From positions 2,170,001 through 2,234,000 of the forward strand of contig JADJJR010000001.1 in assembly GCA_016706425.1 (NCBI GenBank): DNA of 64,000 nt, given 5' to 3'. The notes beneath the pieces are model-generated. The model was not told the origin of the DNA. It ran no database searches and saw nothing but the letters and a program-made list of their open reading frames with translations. Position numbers and translations under genes: made by a program. This DNA is from Elusimicrobiota bacterium. Lineage in GTDB: Bacteria; Elusimicrobiota; Elusimicrobia; FEN-1173. This document shows positions 26,496 to 38,000 of the stretch, piece after piece (positions within the stretch are counted from its first letter, which is position 1; the number at the start of each line of letters is the position of its first letter).

Positions 26496-28228
26496 CAGTA
26501 TTTCCGTTCCTGCGGCTGGAATTTGGTGATGACCACCGGCTTGTAGGTGAGGGCCACCCCGCGGTCCTTCTTCGCCGCGAAGGTGTGGCTCAGGTAACGG
26601 GCGTCGTCGCGTTTGGGGAAATCCTCCCGGGCGTGGGCGCCCCGGGACTCTTGGCGCGCCAGGGCGCTCGCGACGGTGCATTCCGCCAAATCCAGAAGGT
26701 TCTCCAACTCCAGGGCCTCGAGCAACTCGGTGTTGAATTCTTGGCCCTTGTCGGCCACGGCCACGCCCTCGAAACGGCGGCGGAATTCGTCGGCCACGCG
26801 GGTCCGGGCGTGCTCCAAACCGGACGCGTTCCGGTACACCCCGCAGTTGTCCATCATCTCGGCCTGCAAATCGGCCCGCAGGGTCGCGGCCGATTCCCGT
26901 CCGGGGCGCGTCAAGAGAGATTCAATCCGCCGCCGAATGTCCCCGGCGGGGTCGGCGGGCAACGGGGCGAAAGAGGCCCGCGCCGCGAATTCGGCCATGG
27001 CCAACCCCGCCCGCCGGCCGAAAACCAAAATATCCACGAGCGAGTTCGTGCCCAGCCGGTTCGCGCCGTGGACGGACACGCAGGCCACCTCGCCGGCGGC
27101 GTAAAACCCAGGCAAAACGGTGTTTTGGGTGTCCCCCACCACGGCGCCGTCTTTGTTGGTGGGGATCCCGCCCATGGCGTAGTGGGCCGTGGGCTGGATG
27201 GGGATCAAGTCGGTCACGGGATCCAGCCCCATATACGTGCGGACGAAATCCGTGATGTCGGGCAGTTTTTCCTCAATCTTTTTCTTGCCGAGATGGCGGA
27301 GGTCCAAATGAACGTAATCTTTTCCGTCGACGCCGCGGCCCTCCCGCACTTCCTGATGGATGAACCGGGAAATCATGTCCCGGGGCGCCAAATCGAGCAT
27401 CGTCGGCGCGTAACGCTCCATGAAACGCTCGCCCTTTCCATTCAACAATTTCCCCCCTTCGCCGCGGCAGGCCTCCGAAAGGAGGATGCCCATCTTGTAG
27501 ATGCCCGTGGGGTGGAACTGGAAAAACTCCATGTCCTCGAGCGGAACCCCCCGCCGGTAGGCGATGGCCATGCCGTCGCCCGTGAGCGCGTGGGCGTTGG
27601 AGGTGATCTTGAACATCCGTCCCGAACCACCGGTGGCGAAGAGGACCGCCTTGGCGTGGAACACGTGCAGTTCGCCCGTTCGAATTCGGTAAGCCACGAC
27701 CCCGGCGCAACGCCCCTCCGACAGGATCAAGTCGACCACATGGAACTCGTCGAAAAAGGTGACGTCGTTTTTGATGCACTGTTGGTAAAGGGTCTGGAGA
27801 ATCATGTGGCCGGTGCGGTCGGCCGCGTAGCAGGCCCGGCGCACGGGGCCCTTGCCGTGGTCCTTCGTGTGGCCGCCGAAAAAGCGCTGGTCGATGCGCC
27901 CGTCGGGCGTGCGGTTGAACGGCAGACCCAGATGCTCCAGCTCGATCACCGTGTCCACGGCTTCGCGGCAGAGGATTTCCGCGGCGTCCTGGTCGACGAG
28001 GTAGTCGCCGCCCTTGACCGTGTCGAACATGTGCCATTCGGGGTTGTCGGGCTCGGTGTTGCCGAGGGCCGCCGACACCCCGCCCTGGGCGGCGCCGGTG
28101 TGGGACCGCGTGGGATACAGCTTGGTCAAAACGGCCACGTTGACTTTTTTCTGCGCCAGGGCCAAGGCCGCGTAGAGTCCCGCGCCCCCCGCGCCAACGA
28201 TGAGGCAGTCGTAGCGGTGGACCGTCAT
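26495..28228 (-). CDS. sdhA: Succinate dehydrogenase flavoprotein subunit
   Basis: 577 residues. FAD-binding VGAGGAGLYAAL at 11-22, covalent FAD His H43 in RSHTGAAQGGVSAALGN, and active-site FFQFHPTGIY, GVPTN-like GGIPTNKDG and ANRLGTNSLVD. The 577-residue length and covalent His place it with true SdhA/FrdA. Start ATG 28228 overlaps the sdhD stop by 4 nt; the longer open frame runs antiframe to sdhD and sdhC. Confidence 0.96.
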   Translation of the reverse strand: MTVHRYDCLIVGAGGAGLYAALALAQKKVNVAVLTKLYPTRSHTGAAQGGVSAALGNTEPDNPEWHMFDTVKGGDYLVDQDAAEILCREAVDTVIELEHLGLPFNRTPDGRIDQRFFGGHTKDHGKGPVRRACYAADRTGHMILQTLYQQCIKNDVTFFDEFHVVDLILSEGRCAGVVAYRIRTGELHVFHAKAVLFATGGSGRMFKITSNAHALTGDGMAIAYRRGVPLEDMEFFQFHPTGIYKMGILLSEACRGEGGKLLNGKGERFMERYAPTMLDLAPRDMISRFIHQEVREGRGVDGKDYVHLDLRHLGKKKIEEKLPDITDFVRTYMGLDPVTDLIPIQPTAHYAMGGIPTNKDGAVVGDTQNTVLPGFYAAGEVACVSVHGANRLGTNSLVDILVFGRRAGLAMAEFAARASFAPLPADPAGDIRRRIESLLTRPGRESAATLRADLQAEMMDNCGVYRNASGLEHARTRVADEFRRRFEGVAVADKGQEFNTELLEALELENLLDLAECTVASALARQESRGAHAREDFPKRDDARYLSHTFAAKKDRGVALTYKPVVITKFQPQERKY

Positions 28229-28635
28229 GGCGCGATCCCCGGGTCGCCGGCGGACATCACGGCCGCGGTTTCCGGTTGAAAGGTGAAAACGATGTAAAGG
28301 CCCGCCATCATGAGCGCCAGGCACAAAAACCCGGCCGCCCACTGAAGCGCGAGGCGTTTCCCGCCGGCGAGGTAATCCTGGGCGATCACCCGCAGGCCGT
28401 TGAATCCGTGCAGGAGCGCCAGGACCAACAGCAAACCATCGTACGTCCGCCAAAAGGGCGTGGCGTAACGCGCGGCGACGAAAGCGTAGTCCACCGTGTC
28501 GATGCTGTTCACCAAGTGCATGACCGTGAGGTGCCCGAGGGCGAGGAACAGCAGGGCCAGCCCGCTGATCCGCATGAAAAACCAGGCGAAACGGTCGAAA
28601 CCGCCGGGCGGCAGAGGGCGGGAAGACAGGCTCAC
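28225..28635 (-). CDS. sdhD: Succinate dehydrogenase membrane anchor subunit
   Basis: 136 residues with three membrane helices. HLTVMHLVN and LLHGFNGLRVI provide candidate haem b / quinone-site histidines. GTG start overlaps the sdhC stop (GTGA). Identification rests on helix pattern, His residues and position between sdhC and sdhA. Confidence 0.85.
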   Translation of the reverse strand: MSLSSRPLPPGGFDRFAWFFMRISGLALLFLALGHLTVMHLVNSIDTVDYAFVAARYATPFWRTYDGLLLVLALLHGFNGLRVIAQDYLAGGKRLALQWAAGFLCLALMMAGLYIVFTFQPETAAVMSAGDPGIAP

Positions 28636-29027
28636 GGACGGGCCTCCCGCCAGTGGTGCCACATGATAAGAACAACCGGAATCATGCCGGCCACGAAGAC
28701 CCCCCAGGTGAGGTGCGCCCAGAGACGGTGTCGACGCGTGGCGCCGGGCCAGAGGTCCACCAAGGTGATCCGCACCCCGTTCAGGGAATGGTAAAGGACC
28801 GCCCCGAAAAGGAAGATCTCGCTGACACGAAAAAAGGGATGGCGGTAAACCGAAATGACTTTGTTGAAGAGCTCCGGGCCCCAACCGATGAGGACCGTGT
28901 CAATGATATGGACACAGAGGAACAGCAGAACGCCGAGGCCCGTGAGGCGGTGCAACAAATAGGACCAATGGCCGGAACCGCCGCGGTACCGAACGATGTC
29001 GTAGGTTTCGTTAAGGAGTCGTTTCAT
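28632..29027 (-). CDS. sdhC: Succinate dehydrogenase cytochrome b556 subunit
   Basis: 131 residues, three helices. SGHWSYLLHRLTGLGVLLFLC-type start and LYHSLNGVRI are the classic SdhC signatures (Ser/Arg of the quinone site and the haem-ligand His). It leads a run of twenty minus-strand genes. There is no purine-rich ribosome site before the ATG, and the predicted start site leaves only about six untranslated bases. Confidence 0.9.
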   Translation of the reverse strand: MKRLLNETYDIVRYRGGSGHWSYLLHRLTGLGVLLFLCVHIIDTVLIGWGPELFNKVISVYRHPFFRVSEIFLFGAVLYHSLNGVRITLVDLWPGATRRHRLWAHLTWGVFVAGMIPVVLIMWHHWREARP

Positions 29028-29039
29028 CGGAGAAGGAGA

Positions 29040-29068
29040 AGTCTATCAACCCCCGGAGGCAGCGTCAA
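29040..29068 (-). promoter_or_regulatory. Sigma70-type promoter of the sdh run
   Basis: TTGACG (29068-29063), exactly 17 nt, TAGACT (29045-29040), then the sdhC ATG at 29027. It is the best -35/-10 pair before this operon and lies in the 55-bp gap after the giant gene's stop. Confidence 0.6.
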
Positions 29069-29082
29069 TCCCGACCCCGCCC

Positions 29083-32000
29083 CTACGCGTTGACCGAAAG
29101 GAAACGGATTTGACGAAGGGCGTTTTCCAATTCGTCGCCGAGCGGTTTTACGAACGGCACCAGCCGCGCGCCCAGGGCCGCCACGGTCTCCATGCTTTCC
29201 GCCAGGGTGTCGGGGGTAAACCCGACGAGGGCCAAGGACCCCGGCCGGCCGCGTTTCTCCGTGTAGATCGCCACCGAGAACCGCCCGCCAATCAAATGGG
29301 ACGCGCCTTCTTTTTCGGACGCCAAGAGAAGGGTCGCGCGCGGCGCGGCGGCCCCGCCGGGCACCAAAGCCGCGAGCGATTTCTCCACCGTCCCTCGGTC
29401 CACCGGCGTCCGCACGACGAAGGTCGCGCGGGCCTCCGGCGTCGACCGCAACCGGCTCAACAAAATCGCCACCATCGGCCCGATGACGGCGCGGGCCTCT
29501 TCGGCCCCCGGTTCGAAGAGGGGCGTCAGGTCGACCACCGCGTCGCGCCCCAGAACCGCCGCGCCGACCGCCCGCGCCCGCAGGACCTCGCGGCGGAGGG
29601 CGTTGTAGCCCTTTTCAAAGGCCGCCAACATTCGCGTTCGGTCCGCGGCGGGCCGCTCCTTGACCGCCGCCGCCCAGGCGGCCACCGACCAGCGCAGCCG
29701 GGCCGCCGCCCTTTCGGGACGAAGCCCATCCCGCGCGCCCAGAGCGGCGCCGGCGATCCAGGCCGATCGGTCGCCTTCGGCGGCGCGCGCGAGAGCGGCT
29801 TGGGACACCTCGGTCAATCTCTCCTCGAGGTCCGGCCCCGTCCACCCGCTCAACACCCGCGCGTCCCCCCGGGCCAGGGCGTCCAGTTCCTCGACCCGAT
29901 CGCTGGGGAGGGGCGCCGGGTCCTCGCGCCGGGCCGCGGTCGGCACCCGCCGCCAATCGATCGACACTTCCAACGGGGCCATGTCGCGGGGGCCGGGGGA
30001 CATATCGGCCAACAACGCGGCCACGGTTTGGTTGTCCAGCGGGACGGTGCGTTCCGCCAGGGGGGGCGGCGGGACCACCGCCCCCTTCAAAGCGCCCATC
30101 ACCCGACGACCGACCGACACCGCGGCCCAAACCAAGAGGGCCGCCCCGGCCGACACCAAAATCCCCAACGGTTCCGGGGAAACGGCGAGGGCGGTCTCGG
30201 CGCCGAGGGCGTTGCTTCCCATCAAAATCATCGTCCCCGCCGCAAGGACTTTACCGGCGATGGCGGAGAGGGGCTTTTGGCTCCGGACCTTGGCGAGCAA
30301 GCGTTTTTCGTATTCCGCCTTGTCGCTATCGGTCAAGACGGTTTTTATTCGGGCGAGGATGGCCCGCAACTTCTTTTCCGAAGAAAGGAAAGCGTCGCTG
30401 TTCACGTAGGACCAGGCCTTGAAGCGGTAGTTGAGCTCGCCCGCCTCCGGCCGCTCGAATTGGGCGGACAGGGGCCCCAGGCGATTGAAATATTGGCGGA
30501 CCAGCCACGCGCGCTCGATCATGCGGAGGATGCGAACGCCGGAGTCCCCGTTCGCGTCGGCGTTCAACTGAAATTGGGCTTGGAGTTTCAACCGCTCGTC
30601 CCAATTGATTTGCAACAGTTCTTCGGACCATTCGACCAGGGCGTCCAACAACCGCCCGGGGCTCAAACGGATGTGGGCCAAGAAAGTTGATCGTGTTTGT
30701 CCGCCGTGGTAAATCACGTGGAGATCCCGGCCCCCGTTGAGGGAGCGCACTTCGGCGAATTCGCCGAGGCGCTGGGACAGAAACTCGGAAAAACCGGCCA
30801 CCCCATTGCGGTTCAGTGAGACAAGGAAACGGCCGGAGGAACGCCCCCGGCCCCGCGTCGCCCGGGGCCCTTCCAACGGGAACACCATCGCTCCGGCCCC
30901 GCGAAGCTCCGCCGGGGGGGTGTACGCCATCACCAGCCGCTCCAGAGCGCGCTGCATTTTTTCGGGACTGTCGGGAACACCCTCCCAGGCGGCGGGGTCG
31001 GCCGCCGCCGGTTTCATTCCCCCGATCGCGCGAGCGACCTCGTCGGGATGGAAATAGACTCCCTTGTGGGGGAATATTTGAACTTCGCGGGCCCCGTTCC
31101 GCCGCGCGGCGGGGGTGAAACGGGAATAGATTTTGAATCGGGATTTAACGTTCTCGGAACCCTCGTATTCAAACACCGACACGGCCCCGATCCCATCCAC
31201 AACGTGAATTCGAACGCGGTGCTCCCGGCCCCGCTCGCCCACGCCGTGGAAATGCCAGCGCACGTCCTCAAAGGGGTCGTCCCACAAATATTTCCCGCCG
31301 CGGGTGTTGGTGAGGACCCACCCCCCTTTAGGCAAAATCGAAATCAGCGCGGGATCGGCGATCCTCTGCCGTCCCGCCAGATCCGCCCGGCGAAGAAGAA
31401 GAGAGGGAAGGGCGTGGACCGCGGCGCGCATTTCGGTTCGGTTGGGGTAAATCCCCAACAGCGTCGCGGAGACCGACCGACGATCGTCCCTGGCGAAAAC
31501 CGCCCTCCGGAACCGCCCCAGGGCGAAGGCGTGGACGCCGTCCTTGCCTTCCAAGCTCAGGACATACCCCCCGGCCCGGAACCATTCCACCTTGACGGTG
31601 TAAAGGGCATCGGGAACCAACACGGCGGGGATGTCGATCTGACCCAGCTGTCCCAAACGCGTCGGCAAGGTGATCGGAACCCGCCCCCGGTTGTCCGTCC
31701 GGACGGTCCACGCCGCCCGATTGAAAACCTCCCGGAGCTCCGCCGCCTTGGGCGGCTCATCCCAATAATTCAAGAACGCGGGCGCCCCGAGCGCGGCGAG
31801 CAGGGGCTCCAGCGCCTCGCTGAAAAGACTTTTTTGGGCCCGGGAGGTGTGCCCCGCCGTCGTTCCCACAACCGCCTCGAATTGATGGGCCCGGTGGAAA
31901 CGCCCCAGGGCGAACACCCATTTCTCCCCCCGCGCCGACAAAACCAACTCCAAACCGGACTTGGGGAGGGCAAAACGCAGGCCGTATTCCCCGGCGGCGC

Positions 32001-35000
32001 GCAGGACCAACGTCGTGACCCGGCTTCCGTCCGACCGGAACAGGGGGAACGACGTTGTTTCGGCGAAAACTGTCGCCCCATTCAAAGCGTCCAACCGCCC
32101 GCGGACGTCCTCCGGCGCGGGGACCGCCAAGGCGGCGTCGATCCCGGCCGCCAGATCAAAATAACGCGGCACGCGCTGGCGCGCCTCGTCCATCGTCGCG
32201 AACTCCCACAGCGGGGGGGCGCCGATCTCCCGGTTCTTATCGGTGGATTCAAAATACCGCTCCACGGCGAACACCAATGTCCGGCCGTCCCCCCGGGTGA
32301 CCAGCGCCACGGGATGGTGACCCCGGGGCCACAACAAGCGCACACGGACGGACTCGTCCGTCAGGAATTGGTTTTGAAAATTAAGCCGTCGGTTGTCGCC
32401 CCGCACCAGCGTCAGGAGGCGCTCGCTTTCCCGGGCCCCCTTGCGGCGGGCTCCCACGGGAAGGGGTGGCGCCGAGGCGTTGAACGCGTCCATGTCTTTT
32501 TCGATTTCATCCCGGGCCACCGCTTCCCGGCCCTCCCGAACGGCGCGTACGGCGCGCTCCAAAATACGCAAGGCCTCGACGCGGGCGTTTTGCAAACGGG
32601 TTTCTTCCGCGACCGCGCCCAAATCCGGCGCCGCCTGGGGCGAGAGGACCACCGTCGGCTTGGCGGCCATGGCCCCCGTGTAATTGTTCACCAGAAAAAT
32701 CCGTGTTTCCTTCCCGTCCGTCATGCTCAACAACAGCCCCCAGCCGGGACGCCATTCGAGGGCCAAGGTCCAATAGGGCGCGCCCGCCAATTTCACGAAA
32801 CGGAAGTACCGCCGAAAGCCCCGGTAAAACAAATCCCACCGCCCCGAACCCGAGGGGTTCGCCACGAAACCTTCCTGGGAAAAAGCGGCCAGGGCGTCCC
32901 GAAATTCCGCCGGCAATTCCGCGGTGGGAAGATTTTTGTCCAAGCGGCTTCCTTCCATCAGCAAATCCAAGAAACCGCGCACCGCGTCGGGGTTTTCCCG
33001 CAGCAGCGGCCCGGCCGGCCGCGGGGTGGGCGGGGCGCCGGTGCCCGGCAACCGTCGGTCCCGTGCCTCCTCCAAAACCGCCTTCGCGCGGTCGAGTCCC
33101 AGCGACGCCACCGCCGCGCGGGGATTGCGCCATTTGTCCATCGCGGCGCGGAAGGCGGGGTCGGCGTCAAAGACCTCGCCCGCGCGGTTCAACTTCTTCT
33201 GCTCATGAAAAGTTTTCAACCAGCGCGCGTGGTCGGCGGGGTTACCGAACAGCCACTCGGCCCGCAGGACGCGGCGGATCCGGTCCCAAAAATCCCGGGG
33301 CTGAAACTCCAAGTCGGACACCGCCGCCGCCAGGGGGTCCCCCGCCACGACCCGCACGTGAACCGGGATGGACCAGACCCGCTTGCCCCCTTGGCTGGGG
33401 AACACCAGTCGGAAATAGGTGCGGGGACCCACCACCGTGTCGGCGGATTCGACGACATCGGTTGTTTTCAATTCCGCCAACCAATCCTTGAGGAAGATCA
33501 TGATCTTCTGGTCCGTTTCCGCGCTGTTGGCTTTTTCCCCCAGGTCCAGGATCAGCCGCACCTCCGCCGGCGGCCCCATGGTCGCGTCCCAATCGCCCCC
33601 CATCACCACCAGCTTGGCCGGAACGGAACGCCCCTCGGCGTCGGTCCCCCTCGGGGCGGATCGCCGGGCCACGGCCACGAAGCGCTCCAAATCGAATTGG
33701 CTTTTCTTCATCTCGGCGATGGGCGCGGGTTTGGCCTCGGGGGGTGTTCCCATCAGGATCGACATCAGCGGCCAGGGACGGCTTGGCGTCCGGCCTTCGG
33801 CCACTTCCCGGTGCTGGGACATCACCCAAAGGTTCACCAGCGTGTGGGCGAGAATATTCGCGATTCCCTCGGGGTTCATGAAATACAGGACGGTAAACAG
33901 GCCCCCGAAATACGTCCGCCAAACGGTGTCGATCAAACCTTCGGGGGGAACCACCCTCCGGCCGGGTGGGTTGAACAGAGCGGAGGCAACGCCCCGGAGG
34001 ATCGGATGGAGGAACACGAAAGCCAAAAGGACGACCCCCGTGTAGACGAACCCTTCGCCCAAAAATCCAAGCCAAAGCGGCGCCGCGCCGGCGACGGCGT
34101 CCCCCAAAAGGAGTTGGCGGAAAAACCATTCCTCGGCCGCGCTGAAAATCAGAACCGCGCCCGCGTACAACGCGCTCCCCGACCGGCCCAGGCCACGCAG
34201 AGGCGACAGAAAGGGCTCCAGAATCAACATCGGCTTGGGATCGACCCACCGCGCTGGCAAAAGCAGCACGCTCGCTGGGCGGTTCAATCTCTTTTCTATT
34301 TGTTCGCGCGTGATGGCGGGGGTGTCGCCCGGATCCTCGGGCAACGCCGCGGCCCGCTTTCGCAAGGGTTCGAAAATCCCCGGGACCGACGGCGCGCTGT
34401 CAAAAATCCGGGATTTGGACACCCAATTTTCGCCCAAGTAATATTCCCGTTCGAGATCCAAAGCTTCCGGGTCCCGGCCGCTGGACAAAGCGAGCGTTCT
34501 TAAGGCCGTCGTCACCCCGTCGGTGGAGGACCCCGGGTGGGGGTGGATATTCAACTCGAACCGGACAAACCGCTCCTCGGAGACCCGCAACGTGACGATG
34601 GCGCCGTAACGATCCGTCTCCACGCGGGACCCCGCGGGCAGCGATTCCGAGAGTTCCCGGAGAAACACGTTATAGACCGTGCGGGGCTGAATCCAATTGG
34701 CCACGACCGGATCGTCCGGTTGGTAACTCAACAGGACATCCACGTCCGGCCGATGCTCGGAGAACCGGTAACGGCTTCCACCAATGATGTCGGCACGGAC
34801 GGGGAAACCCAGGGCGTCGTATTCCGACGTCCGCTCGGCGGCTTCCCACAGCGCGGCTTCCAGCGGGGCCAAATCCGGCAACCGAACCAAAACGGCCCTT
34901 TCGGTGGTGGGAACGCCGCCCCAAACCCGCAACGTTTCCAGGGCGCGTTGTCCCTCCTCGGATAACGGGTCCCTCATCACATGACGCCAAAGACGCCGCT

Positions 35001-38000
35001 CCTCGCGGCGTTGGGTCGGCCGGGACAACCGCCCCCCCGCCACCGGAAGGGCCGACAGCACCGTTCGAACCTGCCGTCGTATCAAGGGCGATGGGTCGGA
35101 TAATTTCCCCTGCAACCGTTCGTAAAGCCCGTTGAAATAGCGGGACGCTTGATCCAACCCCACGGCGATGGACAGCTCGTCCCAAGCGGGGCGGATCCCC
35201 AACCGATCGATGGCGGCGTCCAATTCGTGGGGCGGGTTGACTTCCAACGCCGGCGACACGAAGACCGAACGGGGCTTCACTTCGCGCAAAGGGGCCGCCT
35301 TGGCGAAGACAAAAGCACGGATTTTCTCCACCCCCGTGATGCGTTCCCACCGCGCGAGGGCCTCGTTGTAAACCGAGAGGGCGCGCACCGTTTCCAAGGG
35401 CACCCCGCCGGCCAAGGATTGCGCGGGCAAGTGGTCGTCCGTCAAGGACGGCAAATTCACGCCCCAAGCGGCGAGGGCGTCGTGGCCGACCTCGATGACG
35501 ACGGCCGGATCTTCCCCCGATCGGCGATTGAAAGCGTACCCGCGCGCTTCCTCCCACTTGTAGGAAAAGAACGGCGCGTCGTGGAAGGCGGCTCGACCGC
35601 CCACCAAACGAACGCCCCCGCCCGGCCGCTCGGCCAGATTTTTTCGCAAATGGGAAACCGTGGTGCCCCGGTACAGGATTCCCTCCAACGGCGCCCGCAA
35701 GTGAACCGATTGACCCGGGGAAACGGCGGGATCGGCGCTGGTGGCCAGGCCCTCAAGTACGGGGCGGAAGTCTTCCCGGTCCAATCGCCGCCAGTGGGAG
35801 TCCGCGGTGGAACGGACCGACATTTGACCCGGCCCGAATTGTCCCTCCATCAATTTGAATTGGGCGGGACGTTGAACGTCTTTAAAAACCATTTCCCGTG
35901 CCCCCTGGCGCCGGGCCCAGGCGAGCGCGAGATCGAACACCCGGGCGATGTCCGCCGGATAGGGCCAACCCGGGCGCAATCGAAGGCCGGACAAAGTCAC
36001 GATGGAACGGTCCAACTCAAGGCGCATCCAAGCGATGGTTTGTCCATCGAGCGCAACCACCCGGTGGTTCGGTCCCAGCGCCGAGGAAGAGGAAGCGCGG
36101 GCCAACAACCGGATCGGTACATCGCTGGGTTTGAAGCGCTGGATCCGGGCGATCCGCTCGGCCTCGGTCGGGGCGCCCGCGGGCGGGCCGCGCGGTTCGG
36201 TCACCCGCCCCCGAAGGACCAATTGGGACAGGACTTCGTTGGACAGAAAGGGAATCCCCTCGGCCTTCAAACGTTCCAAAAAGGCCGCGCTATTCCAGGC
36301 CGGCGCGTGATCCCAGGGGATTCCCGCCTGGAGGTCTTTCTGAAACATGGCGCGCAGGCCCTGCCCATCGAAATACTGGGGCATGTTGTACAAAGCCATA
36401 ATCCACAAACCGGCCGAAAATTGAAGCTCCCGATCCGGGGCGTGCCGGGCGAGATGCCGGAACAGGGCCCCCCGGAACCGAGGGGACATGCGAAAACGCA
36501 ATTGAATGTTCATATCTTCAACGGACCAAACCCCTTCGTCCTGGGGAACCCATCGAAACGTGCCGACCGGCTCGTTGTTCAACAAAATGTCGTACTTCTG
36601 ACTTTCCGCATCGGAAACGGGCCGCACGGCCAGCGTCCCGAAATCGCTGAGATCTTCCTCCGTGTCCGGGGCGGGGTGCGCCGGCGGGCTCTGAACCGGA
36701 CTTGTCAGCCGCCGCACGCGCACACCCCAACCGTAACGGTATTCGTTCCGATTGCCGATTTGGCCGCCGGACAAATCCTCGATCCAAGCGTCCATCAAGG
36801 GACCCCACACCTCCTCCCGGGGGATCGGAATTTCCTCCGCGGGGAAGGGGAAGGAGGCCCCGTAATCCCGCGCCACCCAGGTGTCCTGCCACGCCGCGTC
36901 ATCGGTGACCAAGAACCCGCCGGGACGGCAGACCGCGGCAATCGCGAAAAGAAAATCGGCTTTTTCGACATAGGCGGTGGCCAAAGTCATCCCCGCGCGG
37001 GTGTAGAACCCGTCCAATCCTTTATCAAGAACATCCCGATAGGCCGCCGTGTTTTCCAACAAACCGTCGTGGAACACCACCGTGCGTTCGCGCCCCTCCC
37101 AAGGGAACCGAACCGCCGGCCGGCCCCCGACCTCCAGCACCTCCACCGCTTGGAAGGGCACATCCAACGCCGCGATTTCAATGGCGATCGCCAGGGCCAC
37201 GTTGGGGGGCGCGCTCAAAAAAGTCCGTCGGGAATAACCCACCGAGAATTTTTCTCGGCTGTACACCGTGTCGATGGGTGGAGGCCCCTCGGAGAGAGCG
37301 GCGCGCAGCGATTCCACGGTCAAACCCGGGTAAGGCGCGATCATGTAGACCCGGGCCGGGTCCCAGGTCAACATCACGTTCGTCACGTCGGCGCCGGCGC
37401 CCCCGTAAAGGACCGTGGTGTCCGCGCGGCGGGGGTTGACCACCGCGCGAACCGCCAAATCGTGCTCCACGAAGGGCGTCGCCAACAATTTATTCTGGGT
37501 GACCGGAGATTGGCCCGCCGACCGAGGCGGGGAACCCGGCGCGGCGGAGGGGCGCGACAGGGGGATTTTTCCGAAAGGGGCGAAGCGGATGTTCAGCCGA
37601 TTGCCGTAGCCGGAGAGCTCGGGGACGGGCGACCCCGCGCGCCCCTCCCGGAGGGCGGCTTGGACATCGGCGAACAACCGTTCCTCCCCCGGCATCCGCG
37701 AGATCGGCATCGCGAGCGGGAATTCGGCCCGATGGTCCGCGTGGCTGCCCATGCTATCCACCGAAACGTCATCGGTCGCCATCACCCCGCCGGGGGACAT
37801 CACCGCCGCGATGTCCCGCAAGAAGGTCGGCGGGTGTTTGTATTCATTGGGAACGGTCAGCGCGGCCCGTTGCAGATAGACATCCACGCCGCGCCCCAGG
37901 ACGTCTTGGTAGGTTTCCGGGCGGAATAAATTGGCGTTGACGAAAACCAATCGGCGGCGGCGCGACGACTGCCCGGCGTAAGCCCAGGAAAACGCCAAAG

